A stretch of DNA of 64,000 bases, from contig BCHX01000007.1 in the NCBI GenBank assembly GCA_001599755.1, positions 1,550,001 to 1,614,000 of the forward strand, in the 5' to 3' direction. A model generated the notes under the pieces. It ran no database searches. It saw only the letters and a list, made by a program, of their open reading frames with translations, and was not told the DNA's origin. This document shows, one piece after another, positions 42,657 through 54,418 of the stretch. The translations under genes and the position numbers were made by a program. This DNA is from Gliomastix tumulicola. Its lineage: Eukaryota > Ascomycota > Sordariomycetes > Hypocreales > Bionectriaceae. Numbering within the stretch: position 1 is the stretch's first letter; each line of letters opens with the position of its first letter.

Positions 42657-44129
42657 CAGTACTTGGGATGTCTCCGTCATTAGCAGCTCATTATCTGTAT
42701 TTATTGAATTCACATCATCAGACTTATAACCTGTAGAGAAGAAAAAGGGAAAAGGCGGGATCGAGAAGTGCGCGCGCACCGTTTGTACCAACACTGCTGC
42801 TGAGCGCTTGGAAGGTGCTTGCGACTGATAGCTCCAAAGTAGTACTAGATGACCCCCATACCAGGAGGTTGCTAGCATATAATTTGTCGGTTCAGCCGTC
42901 GCTTATAGCTCCAGCATTCGTCGAGTGCGCGCCTCTGACAACGTCTGCACAAACCGTAGCTGGTTCGCCAGAGGGACTCGGATATCACACCCATTCTGCC
43001 ATTCAAGACGACCAAAGACGCGTCGGCATACTTCTCGGTTTCCGATGCGGAGTACGAGCAGCAAGAGGCTGCATTGTTCGGGGCCAAGTTCGGTGTTGCC
43101 TTGCATCTTTGGGCAGCGCTAGGAGGGTGTAGGTGTATAATCACAAGAATCGGTATTGCGTCAACGCGCCATGGCAGTGCAAAATTTCCTTCATCTCCGC
43201 CATTTCATATGTGAAATTGAAGCCTGCGGTGCAAATATGAGTTGTCCCTGTGAGGGTGGTGGGGGGTTCGGAGAGCTGAATGTCACTGTGCATGCAGGAC
43301 GAAAACTGGGCAAGCGCCTATTGGTCCAGGGCCAGAGGCTATGCAGAAATTGCATCCCGACTTATGCAAGAACTCGCCAGAGGCCAGCTGAAAGCTGCTT
43401 TCTAACGTCATTACTACTGCCACATTCTCCACGCCGGCGAGTCCATAACTCATTGCCGACTCTCTGAAGCCACCAGCGAAGAAATGCCTTGGCAAAAGCC
43501 ACAGGTCATGACTCTTGGCTGCAGGCTCTGATTCCCGCTGATACATCCTCGTCGGGCGCGGCAGAATCTTGCATCTTCATTGCTGTACGCTACCGATGGC
43601 GGACAGTCCGATTTCCAGTGAGGCGCATGATGTGTGCGAATGTCTGTGGTGAAACAAAGAACACCCGACTACGCCTGCAGCTCGAGACACCGAAGGAGAA
43701 AGCCCAACTCGGTAATCACCCGGGAAAGCCGCAGCACAGAGGAACCATCATTCATGGTATCATGTCAAACACCTTAGAGCTAATATCCTAGCAGACACGA
43801 GGTCAGAGCGACTAACCCCAAGATAGCGCCAGCGCTGCTGAGAAGACGTGCATTGGATGGTGCGTTAGTTTTGGTGGTGCCGTTGAAGTTTTGAACCATT
43901 TATCTCCCATTTCATTACCCGTTCGTCATGATACCTTATATATAAGCATGATTAAATTATATCACGGCTAATCAGCGCCGTATTGCTCGTATCCCAAGCT
44001 GAAGGTGGGACGATGAGGCTGTCGCTGAATCGACAATAAGCCAGATCCCAACTTCAGCTCGGCAACTTCCCTGACACAACACCAATTGAAAGTCGTCATC
44101 CGCGATGTAGTGGGCAAGGTGATCCTACA
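42657..44129. other. 1.5 kb convergent intergenic region
   Basis: This is 3' of both the AAA+ gene (+) and the RTA1-like gene (-). Open frames are short and unlike proteins. No repeat or RNA gene is seen. Confidence 0.5.
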
Positions 44130-45496
44130 TCACACTCGGCTCCTGTGACCCGTGACGCTGTCCCCATCGTCCCTGTCTAGCAGCTCCAGCGCCTCAATCG
44201 ACGGACTCGCCGTGTCCTCCTGCACCTCCTTTGTAAAGGTCACCTTCCCGTGCTTCTTCTTGGCCTCCTTGGCCTCATTCTTCGCCTCGCGGGCAGCCTT
44301 CTTGGCGTCCTTCTTCTCGCGCTTGAGCTGCTTCTTCTCCTTGCGCGACAGGCGCGGGAACTCGCTGTCCGGGCCCCGGAGCACCCAGCCCGGGTGCACC
44401 GCGTTGAGCAGCAGGAAGGCCAGCAGCATGGGCAGCGCGTCGAGGCCGATGGCCCAGTATTCGCTATTGAGGAAGGGGTTGTCGTCTGTCGGGCCCTCGC
44501 CGAACTCGACGAGGCGGAAGATGATGCGGACCTGGGACGGTGTCAAGGTTAGCATGCATGCAGGCTACCAGCACAAGACAGAGGGAAGGGGGGGGAGGGT
44601 AGAAAAGACGCGGGCACTTACGACGATGAGGGCCAGGACGGCAAACATAATCCAGATGAGCAGCTTCACCTGCCCCATATTCAACACCGGCCGGCTGTCC
44701 CGGCTCATCTTGAACCTCAGCCTCCCCATCATGCCGCAGAAGACGAGGATGAAGCCCAGCTGCACGCCGCACCCGATCATGTACACCTTCTGCCCCGTGC
44801 GCACGAGGCTGCTGGTGACGTCCTCGTTGGACATCATCGAGCCGCCGGCGCCCTGGATGAGGAAGCAGACGATGTCGATCCAGACCAGCAGCTTGGTCAG
44901 CATCGTGGCCTTCACGCGGCAGAGGGTCTGGTCGGGGAGCACGTAGTAGACGAGGCGGGCGACGGTCATGAAGGCGAAGGCGTTTGTCCCTGTTTTTTTG
45001 TGACTGGTGTGTTAGCTTGGCTTCCTCGGTGTCAATGGGTGTGGGTGGGGTGGTGGCAGTGCGTACAGAGCGGTGCGAGGAGGAAGAGGATCTGTCCGAC
45101 GATGGCAAGGGCCAGCTGCTGCTGGTTACGCGCGCCGACGGATCGCATGACGAAGGCGACGACCTCCCATGACACGCCCATGATTACCACCCAGCAGTAT
45201 CTCTGTAGAAAAGAAACATGGTCAGTAGGGGGAGACGACACCGTCAGTACTGGGGTGCTGCTGCTTCTGACCTTCTTCCAGACAAAGGCCTGGGTGATGT
45301 GGGCTATCATCGAGCAGCCGAAGAGGACCGCAAAGGCGACGTTGGTCTCGAAGCTCGGATGATAGCCGTAGTTGGAGTTGCACGCATCGACGGGCACCGC
45401 TCCGTACTTGCCCGGCACGGCGGTCGTGCAGGTCGCGGTGCTGGTTGTCCATGTCGTGGAGGTGGCAGCGCCGGCAATTGTTCGTGTGGGCTCCAT
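44130..45496 (-). CDS. RTA1-like membrane protein
   Basis: Exons 45496-45272, 45202-45067, 44989-44622 and 44531-44130 give about 376 residues. The N-terminus is Thr-rich and extracellular in the family model. It is followed by YGYHPSFETNVAFAVLFGCS, which is the typical first helix of RTA1 proteins, and by WEVVAFVMRSVGARN, WTNAFAFMTVARLVYYVLPD and VRIIFRLVEFGEG. Seven helices fit. The tail is strongly basic (KKAAREAKNEAKEAKKK) and cytosolic. RTA1-family proteins are linked to lipid translocation and resistance to membrane-active toxicants in yeasts. A TATA element lies 66 nt upstream of the start. Confidence 0.88.
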
Positions 45497-46614
45497 GGTT
45501 GATTGATTTGCTTGTGTGATTGAGATATTCCGGGACCATATTCGTTGAGGGGAGATGCCCGAATATATACCCTCAGACACGTATCATCCTTGGGCCTGCC
45601 CTGTCCAGACCCCTGGGGCACATCTTACCACCACCCATGGCGATGCCGCAGCACCACCACGGTAACAGGGAGCCGAATAGGCATAACTGAAAACGAAATA
45701 CGACATATAGCTCCACGTCATGCCCTGACGAAGTCACGGACGCAGAGCCGCAAAAGTTCGTCGCCGACTGGGGATCCGGTTAGCACGCTCCGGATTGACA
45801 TTCTCCCCGAAGTGACTGACTATGGCACTAGACATCCTGAGCTGCAGTGGCTTACGCCTGTTCAAAACCGCCATATAAGGGAACGGCAGAGGATAACTAT
45901 AGGGCTAAGGCATGGCTCCAAAAATAGGATGTCCAATCCTCTCGCGATATCCGGTGCGCTGCGCGAGCTGGTGCTTTTGGGCTGCGTCATCTTGGGGGGT
46001 ACGTCAGCCGGCCGGTTAGTGGGCTGGACAGGGCTGGACAGGGCTGCTTGCATTACGGGCGACGACGACGACGTGGATTGAGGCTCACGCGCCGGGAAAC
46101 CTCGAATCATGAATCTGACAAGATGACCGGGGAAAGAGCTCGAGCAGGGTTCGTGGCGAGGAGACCAATAGAATCGACGCAGGTTTTGAATGAAGGCTTC
46201 CGCCCCCTGGACCTGTATAGAGACCCCACAGGAAGCCCGGATCGGAGTGGAGAGGCCGAGAATGCCTCGGAAGGCCGGAGCCGGGGCAAGGCGTATTCGT
46301 CCCCAGCTATCCCCCTCCAGTCCCTTTCCTAGGTCTTGTCTTAGGATTGGGATTTCGTGATACCTTCAAGGCGAATTAGAGGTTCAATTTGTCAGTCAGT
46401 TTGATTTGAAATCATGTCCCCGGCGTCTTGCAATCTCGCCGGCTGGCGGGCTTAGCATAAAGTAGAGCTCGGCGTCTTGACATTTCGCCGGCCGCGCCCA
46501 TGATACATAAAGGAGGCTTCCAGGACCACCATTTGATCTTCCTAGAAAATACATTCAATCATTATCTCTTGCAAGTCTCGAACACTCCCATCCTCGACCA
46601 TTTCCTGCTGCAAA
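45497..46614. promoter_or_regulatory. Divergent promoter region, RTA1-like / OYE
   Basis: It holds the RTA1-like promoter with its TATA element at 45562-45569 and the OYE promoter on the right. No coding frame is supported. Confidence 0.5.
45562..45569 (-). promoter_or_regulatory. TATA element of the RTA1-like gene
   Basis: TATATATT on the minus strand, 66 nt upstream of the ATG at 45496. Confidence 0.45.
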
Positions 46615-47889
46615 ATGTCTCCCATCATCGACAACACTCCCGCCCCAGGCGTCTCCTTCTTCACCCCAGCCCAGTCTCCCCCAGCAGGCACCATCATCCT
46701 CGATCCTCCCGCGACGCCAGCAGAGAATGGGATCTCCCACAACAACAGCAACAAGAAGCACCCCAAGCTCTTCCAGCCCCTCAAGCTCCGCGGCATCACC
46801 CTCCAGAACCGCCTCATCCTCTCCCCGCTCTCCCAGTACTCCGCCGGCCAGGACGGCCTCGCGACCGACTGGCACCTCACGCACATCGGCGGCCTCGTCC
46901 AGCGCGGGCCCGGGCTGACCATCATGGAGACCGTCTCCGTCAGCAGGGCCGGCCGGACGGGGCCCTGGGATCTGGGGCTGTGGGAGGACGGGCAGGTCGC
47001 GCCGCTCAGGAGGATCGTGGACTTTGCGCACAGCCAGGGCCAGCTCATCGGGATCCAGATCGGGCACGCGGGACGAAAGGCCAGCCGTCTCGCGCCGTGG
47101 ATTCACCGCGATGCGCCGGCGGAAGCTGAGATTGGAGGGTGGCCGGAGGGTGTCCTCGCGCCCTCGGCCATCCCGTTCAGCGACAGCCACGTCACGCCCA
47201 AGGCCATGACCGCCGAGGACATCTCCGAGTTCAGACGAGCATTCCTAGATGCGACGTTAAGGGCTGTGGACGCGGGCTTCGACACGGTAGAGATCCACGC
47301 TGCGCACGGGTATCTCCTCCACGAGTTCCTCAGTCCCGTCAGCAACCACCGCTCGGACGAGTACGGCGGGAGCTGGGAGAACCGTGTGCGACTGCTGCTC
47401 GAGATCACGGAGCAGGTGCGCGCCGCCATCCCGGACTTGATGCCGCTGTTTGTGCGCATCAGCGCGACGGATCACCTCGAGGGCTTCAGAGATACCTTCC
47501 CACAGAGCTGGGCGCTCGGCGACTCTATCCGTCTCGCTGGAGAGCTGGCGGACCGCGGCGTAGACTTCCTCGACGTCAGCTCGGGAGGCGTGCACCCCCT
47601 CGCGGCGTCGAGCATCCGTCCCGGACCCGGATACCAGGCCCCCCTTGCCCTCAAGATCAAGCAGGCCGTTGGTGAGAGGCTCGTCGTCTCGGCCGTGGGG
47701 GGCATCTACGACGGCAACGTGGCCGAGAAGATCCTCCAGGACGGCGCGGATGCCGTCATGAGCGGGCGGTGGTTCCAGAAGAACCCCGGGCTGGTGCATT
47801 CGTTCGCGGATGACCTTGGCGTGCAGGTCAAGATGGCAAATCAGATCGGCTGGGGATTTAAACAGGCACCGATCTGGAAGCAGGACTGA
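46615..47889 (+). CDS. NADH:flavin oxidoreductase, OYE family (YqjM-like)
   Basis: One exon, 424 residues. A 45-residue low-complexity N-terminus precedes the TIM barrel that begins LFQPLKLRGITLQNRLILSP. FMN and substrate residues visible include TDWHLTHIGG, IQIGHAGRKAS, HAAHGYLLHEFLSP with the paired His, NHRSDEYGGSWENR, and the closing phosphate-binding block SAVGGIYDG...ADAVMSGRWF. These place it with class III (YqjM-like) ene-reductases, which reduce activated alkenes with NAD(P)H. The position usually held by the redox-tuning Cys near the start of the barrel (PMCQYS in relatives) reads PLSQYS here. The gene ends 19 bp before the stop of a Zn2Cys6 regulator on the other strand, and the two are probably co-regulated. 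Confidence 0.9.
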   Translation: MSPIIDNTPAPGVSFFTPAQSPPAGTIILDPPATPAENGISHNNSNKKHPKLFQPLKLRGITLQNRLILSPLSQYSAGQDGLATDWHLTHIGGLVQRGPGLTIMETVSVSRAGRTGPWDLGLWEDGQVAPLRRIVDFAHSQGQLIGIQIGHAGRKASRLAPWIHRDAPAEAEIGGWPEGVLAPSAIPFSDSHVTPKAMTAEDISEFRRAFLDATLRAVDAGFDTVEIHAAHGYLLHEFLSPVSNHRSDEYGGSWENRVRLLLEITEQVRAAIPDLMPLFVRISATDHLEGFRDTFPQSWALGDSIRLAGELADRGVDFLDVSSGGVHPLAASSIRPGPGYQAPLALKIKQAVGERLVVSAVGGIYDGNVAEKILQDGADAVMSGRWFQKNPGLVHSFADDLGVQVKMANQIGWGFKQAPIWKQD

Positions 47890-47908
47890 GGGGAATAGAT
47901 AATAGCTT

Positions 47909-50209
47909 TTATGCTAGATAGCTTGGTCGGAAATAGAATTCTTGTCTTTCCTCATCGATCACGGCGTTGTCGAGGAACGACAGATCAAGACTCTCGTCGG
48001 TGAGCAGGCTTTGCAGTGAAGACGCCCCGAATACATCCTCGCCGGGGGCAACTGAAGCAGGGTCAAGGTACGGGAGGCCCATGGTCGTATAGAATCGCTG
48101 ACTCTCCGTAGCTCCAACTTCCGTCACTGGCACTTCCTGGCGTCGGGGCCCACGATCCTGCGGTTTCATGACCCCCAACGGCTCGAGAACAGAAGCAATA
48201 ATGCCCAGCGCCTGCGCGTGGAACTCCCGTGCAGCAAAGTTCCCATGGCGCTGCAACTGTTCCAGGAAATCCGTCGCATTGAGGAAGCCTCCAATGTCAT
48301 CGTGAGGGGACTCGTCCTGGCGGCGGGGAAGTATAGCAGATATCGCCAGGATCGTGGAGGCCGAGAACAGGTATTGCGTGTAGAAGAAGTCGTAGGCGTG
48401 GAAGCTGCCGCTGATCCAGCACTCGGTGAGGAGCAGACAGGAGTGCCTCGCGGTCTGGACACAGGCATCTACAACGGCGCTGACGGATTCGGGGAGGCTG
48501 TTCCATGTTGCCGTTGCATCGCCAGCCCTCGACGTGGCCAGATGGCAGCCTAGAACATGGAGGAGGATGGGTCTCGTCGCTAAGATAAGAAGCTGGTTAA
48601 ACGCCAGATGGAGGGACACAGGCTTTCCGCTATTGTCCCCATGGTTCAGCTGCAGCTCGGCAGGTAGCTCCTCCGACCACGCTCTCAGGGCTTCCAAGAT
48701 GCCCTGCACCCTCTGCGAAAAGCTGTCCTGCTGCCGTCCCCTCCTGTAAATGACCCTGATGATGTCTCCGGCGAGTCGCGCCAGACTCACGTTGGCCACG
48801 AGATGGTCTGTCCCAATGTCTGCAAAGTCTTCATGGTACAAACTCTCGGCTACTTCAGGTATCTCAGTCGGAAGGTCGACCGAGATGTCGGCGTCTGGGA
48901 TCGAGACGGGCAGGCCCAGCTTACAGGACCAGAAACGGTCGAAATTGTAGGCCGTCCACCAGAGACGCTTCCGGTGCTCGTGAGTGGCGGCATTCGGGAT
49001 GTTGCTAGGACCAATGTTGAGATGTAGGCCCATGACAGTCGCGAGACGGACTGCGGAGCCGACGAGGGTGTAGGCAGCGTGGCGGCGGTTGACGTGGAGG
49101 GAATAGAGCGACTGTAGGAGAGGATATCAGCCGTCATTCCTGACGAACAGACGGTGAGGTATCCTACCAGTAGTAACATGGTCTCGACGACCTCTAGCTG
49201 CGGCCTCTCGCTGATTACCTGCAGCATCTCGCTCGCTTTAGCAAAGTAGACCAGACCGGGGAACATATCCCCAGGGGCAGCCATCTTGGTAGAGTGCAAT
49301 TCGCCATGTGCTAGCAGAGCCCAAAGCCTACAATCTATCCCGCGCGACCAGCCATCATCCCCGTCCGAGGCCTTGCCAATCATGCCGATACTGGACATGA
49401 CATCGCTTCGACGAACAATGTGATAGCACCGGCAGATGTGTCTGAGTGCCACTTCGACCAGAAATTTTGATCGACTGGGAGACGGCAGCGTGGAGAGATC
49501 CTGAGAATAAGGCGACGAAGAAGACGTCACCGAGGCCAGCGAGTCATCCGTGGCGTAGTGCGTGCGCGGGACGTGAACCTCGGACACCGGATCCGGGGCT
49601 GCGAACTGGCGGAGACGCGTTGCAAAGGCCGAGTCGGATGCTTCGCCGATCCAGATGGGAGCGCTCGAGACCTTGGCCTGGGTGAACCAGGGCTCGGACT
49701 GGAGGATGGGATTCTCTGAGGCATCTAGCGCCTCATCTTGCTGGTCTGGAAGCAGCACATCGGCGTCCTTGGTGAGGGTGACAGCGCTCTCTGGTGTCAG
49801 CAGGTCCTGGCCTCCCTCAGCCGGTAAGGCCTGAGATTCGGCCGTGTTCGTCAGTGCGCGAAGGGTGGCATTTTCCCGAAGAAGACGGTCGATGTAACTG
49901 ATGCATCTTAGCATCGATGGCACTATAATGGCAGAGATCCCACCCACCTCTGATTCACTCTGACCTGCGGATCACGGTGCGGGTAGACGCAAGCTGCCGA
50001 GGCGTTTGCGCAGTTGCTACACGGCGAGCCTCCCAGACAACGAATCTTGCGCGCATGGCACGGGCTGCAGCTGTATGATAGAAGGAGTGAGTTAGTCAGC
50101 CAGTGAAGAAGGTAACATCCAGTGTGGAAATCACCAACGCGATCGACTTGTGCTTCGGCTGCGGCGCAGACCTCTTGGTCACACGGTTATCTCTGCCGGA
50201 GACTGGCAT
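47909..50209 (-). CDS. Zn(II)2Cys6 transcription factor with Fungal_trans domain
   Basis: Exons 50209-50139, 50070-49948, 49897-49168 and 49111-47909 give about 708 residues. The zinc cluster (CSPCHARKIRC, SPCSNC, then C) is complete only after splicing of the first intron, whose donor is GTTGGT with a strong CTAAC branch. It is followed by RVNQSYIDRLLRENATLRAL, a probable coiled-coil linker. The middle homology region has SLYSLHVNRRHAAYTLVGSA and the classical HEHRKRLWWTAYNFDRF block of the fungal-specific transcription factor domain. The C-terminus contains acidic patches (DESLDLSFLDN) that may activate. It lies tail to tail with the OYE gene, which is its most likely local target. Confidence 0.88.
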
Positions 50210-51431
50210 GGCTTAGCCTGTCTTTCTCCTACAACAGGTATTGGCTTGAGCTGACCGTCGTGTTGGCGAGGGATGATGGAATTGGAAGCTCGGCAACATG
50301 ATAAAATGCCGGAGACGACTGTCTCGCGAGAAATACGATACCGTCACGTGCTTCTTTGCAGCCAAACCGGGCCAGGGCCTCTCCACCATACTGTCAATAC
50401 CTGAAGCCACGCTTGGGAAGCAACGATAGCGTTCTCGACGTTTAGCGAGATTTGCGATGGCTGGGCAGTGCGTGTGCGTCTTATCGATACTGATCCGTTG
50501 GTGCAGCTGCCGGATAACCAGCGGGATTTGGTATTTGGAGCAGACGGACTTGGGTGGAGGATCCAGCGCTGTGCCACGCTGTGCTATGCTGGGGCTTCAT
50601 GCTCACGATGCCCGTCCAAGCCACTGTGCGTCTTGGGAAGCTGGTGGCGCCGGACACGTCAAGCCGCAGCGAAGCAGGTGACCAGTCAAACCCGGTGCAC
50701 ATGACGAGAAGAACATTGATTAATAACCACGAGTGAGTCGGGATCTGGAATGATGAGTTCACGGACCGGACACAGCCTCACAGGGCAGGCATTTGGGACG
50801 AAATTTACAGTTGACCCCAGGGCACTAATCAGGGGCCAAAGACCCCTATATCGTATAGGGCTAGGAATGAACTGCTCTCATTGGACACTGCTGACCACTA
50901 ATCAGAGTCGGGATTCAGCCCGGGCTCTCACTCGAGACGAAAAGACCACACCAGAAAGACAAAGAACAAGCAGGTCAGAGACAAATATCTCCTGATCTTC
51001 TGACAGATGACGCGTAACGCAGTCACAAAACACCATGAAATGGCGATCCAACCCATCCCATTGGCCATGACCGAAGCCAAGCAACGCATCGACCGAGTCT
51101 TGACCACACCGGGATTGGCGTCAAGCCCGTGTATGCTGATTCACGCTGGGAATGGAGGCACAAGCCCATGCTTAGCCGTGGAGAGATGCCACCTCGATAT
51201 CTCGACCCAATCGGACACTCCCTGCCCGCAGGAGGTGAAACAACGCGGGCTCAGGGCTTGGCTGCTATGTCCTCACTGATTGGCATTATATCATGAGGCG
51301 TTATGGCTGCTGACGACGACTTTTTCTTTTGTCTTTCCCGTCGCGGCTGGCAGAGAAACTGGGCTACTCTGCATGAGCTGCACCGGGCGAAGTTGACCCG
51401 ACCTTCCCTCTTCTGACGGGGAGATTGACAG

Positions 51432-51456
51432 CTCACTCACTCACTCACTCACTCAC
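51432..51456 (+). repeat. (CTCA)n microsatellite
   Basis: About six perfect CTCA units in the intergenic region. Confidence 0.9.
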
Positions 51457-52281
51457 GACGTGCGGCCTCCAATGTCAACGGGGATGTTTGTGATAATTAT
51501 ATCACATACACATACACATACTACGGGTTCTTGTCAGAGCCGTGCGGGAAGCAGATCTGCCACGATCCTCCGGCACCAGCGCGGCCGAGCGCGGATCTCT
51601 GATAACGCTGCAGCTTCGCCCGTGTCAGACCACAAGAGGCAGGCTTCCTTCGAGTCTTTTTTCTCCAGAGAACACTGAGACTGATGCCCGACGACGCTTG
51701 CATGGAAGAATCAAGAGCAATCGGAGGCAAAAAAAAAAAAACCAAGGTGCCCTGGTCTGACCCACTGATGATGGGAATCCCGGCGAGGCACGGAGGTCTG
51801 ACCTGGGCTTAGCCTCCTCATCCCGTGCGGGAGGACGGACGCAAAAGACATGGGCAGCGTGGCCATGAAGAGTGAGTGCTGGTCTGTCCTCGTTCTTCTG
51901 TCTCCCACTGCCCGTTTCAGACAGTCTCAAACAACCGCCAACACAGCCAGGATCAGCCATGACGTACCCAGGCGGCATTTGCCTGGTCTATTCTTACCAC
52001 GGCGATCCCCCTGCAAGTCCGGCTTCTTGGCACGCCAAAGCCGCGCGCGTCTGGAGAGGGTGCTGCCCCAAGTCTTCGTAATATTGCCTTCCAAGGAGGA
52101 AGATGAGTGATGCTAGTTCCGGCCAGGATTTGTTGCACGGCGTAATAATATAATAAGATCCATGCTGGGCAGCAGCACGCCCCCCTACATTTCTCTCTTC
52201 TTGCTGATCTTGTTCTGTGCATATTATCCTGTTTCCTTTTCTCTTCCTTTCTCTGTCGATCACAGCTCGCGATACCTTCGT

Positions 52282-52305
52282 ACTGACTGACTGACTGACT
52301 GACTG
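52282..52305 (+). repeat. (ACTG)6 microsatellite in the cutinase leader
   Basis: Six perfect ACTG units end 100 nt before the cutinase ATG, so they probably lie in its 5' UTR or core promoter. Confidence 0.9.
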
Positions 52306-52405
52306 CCCTTCGCCGGACGAAGACCCTTGTTGCTGATTACTTAGTCTTCTTCTGCTGCTCCTATAGACGACGAAAAGGAAACTACCCCTAATACCACAAA
52401 AAACA

Positions 52406-53441
52406 ATGCGCTCCTTCACCTCCCTAGCCCTGGCCGCGGCCGCCCTCTCCGTCGTCGGCGGCGCCTCGGCCGCGACGGACGAGCGCAGCAGCAACGACAC
52501 CATCTCGTGCGTCGACGGCCTCTACATGCTCGTCGCGCGCGGCACGGGCGAGGACCCCGGGCCGGGCGAGTCCGGCAAGGTCGCGCGGCGCATCGCGGAC
52601 CAGGTCAACGGCTCGGCCGTCGTCGGGCTCGACTACCCGGCCGTCTTCAACGGCGAGGTCGGCGACGACAACTACTTCAACTCGGTCGAGAAGGGCTACG
52701 AGGCCATGAAGAAGGCCATCGAGGACTACCACGACAAGTGCCCGGACGGCCGCATGGCCGTGTTCGGGTACTCGCAGGGCGCGCAGATCTCGTCGGATGC
52801 GCTGTGCGGCGGGAGCGGCGGGTGGTTCAACAGTGATTCGAAGCCGGTGGACGTGAACATTATTGAGAAGAGCAGTAAGTCGTCGTCGCAAAGTGGTGGC
52901 CGAGTGACGTTGAGAAGCTGTGTGGTTTTCGGAAGAAGCTGACCTGCCTATCCCGTAGTTGCTGCCATTGTCCTCTTCGGCGACCCGTCCTACGTCCGGG
53001 ACGCCAGCTACTCCCGCGGAACCGGCGACCGCAACGGCGTAAGTCTTCCCAAGTCTTAGTAAATCGAAGACACAGCCCACTGACAATTTCCCCCAGATCT
53101 TCGAGCGCGAGGACGACAGCCTGGAGCGCTGCAACGTCATCGGCTCCCGCGTCGTCTCCTACTGCGACGAGGGCGACTACTTCTGCGGCACGAGCATCTT
53201 CAACATCAACTCGACAGTGCACGTCTCGTACGTCGAGATCTACGGCGACGAGGTCGTCGACCTCGTCGTCAGCGCCTACAACGACTTCAAGCCCGAGTTC
53301 CAGCACAACGTGACCGGCCTCGCCGACGAGGACGCGCACAGCAACAGCAACGGGGACGAGGGCGGCGCCGCGTCGACGCTGGTGCCGTCGCTGTTCAGCA
53401 TCGGGCTGCTCATGATTGGTGTCTTCCACGTGCTGCTGTAA
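52406..53441 (+). CDS. Secreted cutinase-family serine esterase, probable GPI anchor
   Basis: Exons 52406-52874, 52959-53038 and 53097-53441 give about 297 residues. A signal peptide (MRSFTSLALAAAALSVVGG) leads into the cutinase fold. The nucleophile Ser is in AVFGYSQGAQISSD, the following strand is IVLFGDPSYV, the catalytic Asp is in YCDEGDYFC and the His in STVHVSYVEIYG. Paired cysteines are present. The tail has a Gly/Asn/Ser-rich linker and a hydrophobic end (LFSIGLLMIGVFHVLL) without a basic tail, which fits a GPI-anchor signal. It may act on cutin or other polyesters or acetylated glycans; being anchored, it may instead work on the cell surface. Confidence 0.9.
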
Positions 53442-54418
53442 GCAGGGGGGCAGTGACTGAGAGGAAGAGGGGGCGGGTATATAATCAGGGGTGGTTTGGG
53501 GAAGATATACCAGAAGAGGAGAGATCCGTACGGGAGGAGTTCGTGTAACCCCCAGACCGAGACACGTCACTGGGATTTGATTTGATTTGATTTGACTTGA
53601 TTTTGGTTCTGATTCGGCTTCATCATAGACCGGGAGAGACTCAAAAGGGCGACGAGAAGCGATTTTGCACTTGGCCAGGCGCTCTACAGAAAGGACATTC
53701 ATTGAATAGAGAAAAAAACCATCACTTCTTTCATCCGTCTGTGTGCAGTCACAGCCACTCGGAAAGCGAATTCCACGCCCAGCCCGCTCCGTTGCCTTGA
53801 AAGTGGAAACGACACAGCGCACATTCCCGGGATGCCACTTGGACGAACACCTCCCCGTTGAGACTCAGTCGCCCATTGGTCCGATTGACCGGATGCTATC
53901 TATCACCCCCAAGAGGCAAAGTGCAGGGCCCGTCCATCTGCTCCCTTGGGGGTGTCATCCGGACGCAGCCGTCTGACGTGCATTGCGCAACAACTTCCTC
54001 TGCGAGTTAACATCCTCGACGCACGCAGATGAACAGGCTCAGTTTGGTTTGTAATGAAGAAATACAATGGACGACGCCATTCTCGCCTCCAAAGTCCCTC
54101 GCTGCAAGAAGTGCAACGCTAAGCTGCTTCAGGAAGCCAAGGCTCAACGACGGTTGTGTCCTTCGTTCCCACAATTCCGGTCAGTTCTTCTCATAAGAAG
54201 AAGCAGGGCGACGGGCCTGGATATGGGAACTCGGGTGTGAACTTGGTTTTGCTATCGTGGTGCTCGGATCTTGTTTGTCTGCTGCTGCTTCAATGGGCGT
54301 CGGTGACTGTGACTGTGACTGTCCTGTCGTATCCCTCCTCCTCTTATCCCCGTCCTCCCGGAGACTGTGAACACCTCGCCGCTTCAGTGAGACACTCCGC
54401 CGCAGTGAGACATTCACC
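53442..54418. other. Intergenic region with GATTT repeats and a short upstream ORF
   Basis: It holds the cutinase 3' flank with a GATTT pentanucleotide run at 53574-53604, then the promoter of the MFS gene. A frame of about 55 codons begins at ATG 54067 (MDDAILASKVPRCKKC). It could be an upstream ORF or a first exon of something else. Confidence 0.5.
53574..53604 (+). repeat. GATTT pentanucleotide repeat
   Basis: Four perfect GATTT units followed by two degenerate ones, 130 bp past the cutinase stop. Confidence 0.85.

Larger units (their letters stand above)
50210..52405. other. 2.2 kb divergent intergenic region with tetranucleotide repeats
   Basis: It separates the Zn2Cys6 gene (-) from the cutinase gene (+). 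It contains (CTCA)n at 51432-51456 and (CTGA)n at 52282-52305, the latter in the probable cutinase leader. Open frames are short. No RNA gene is seen. Confidence 0.5.
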
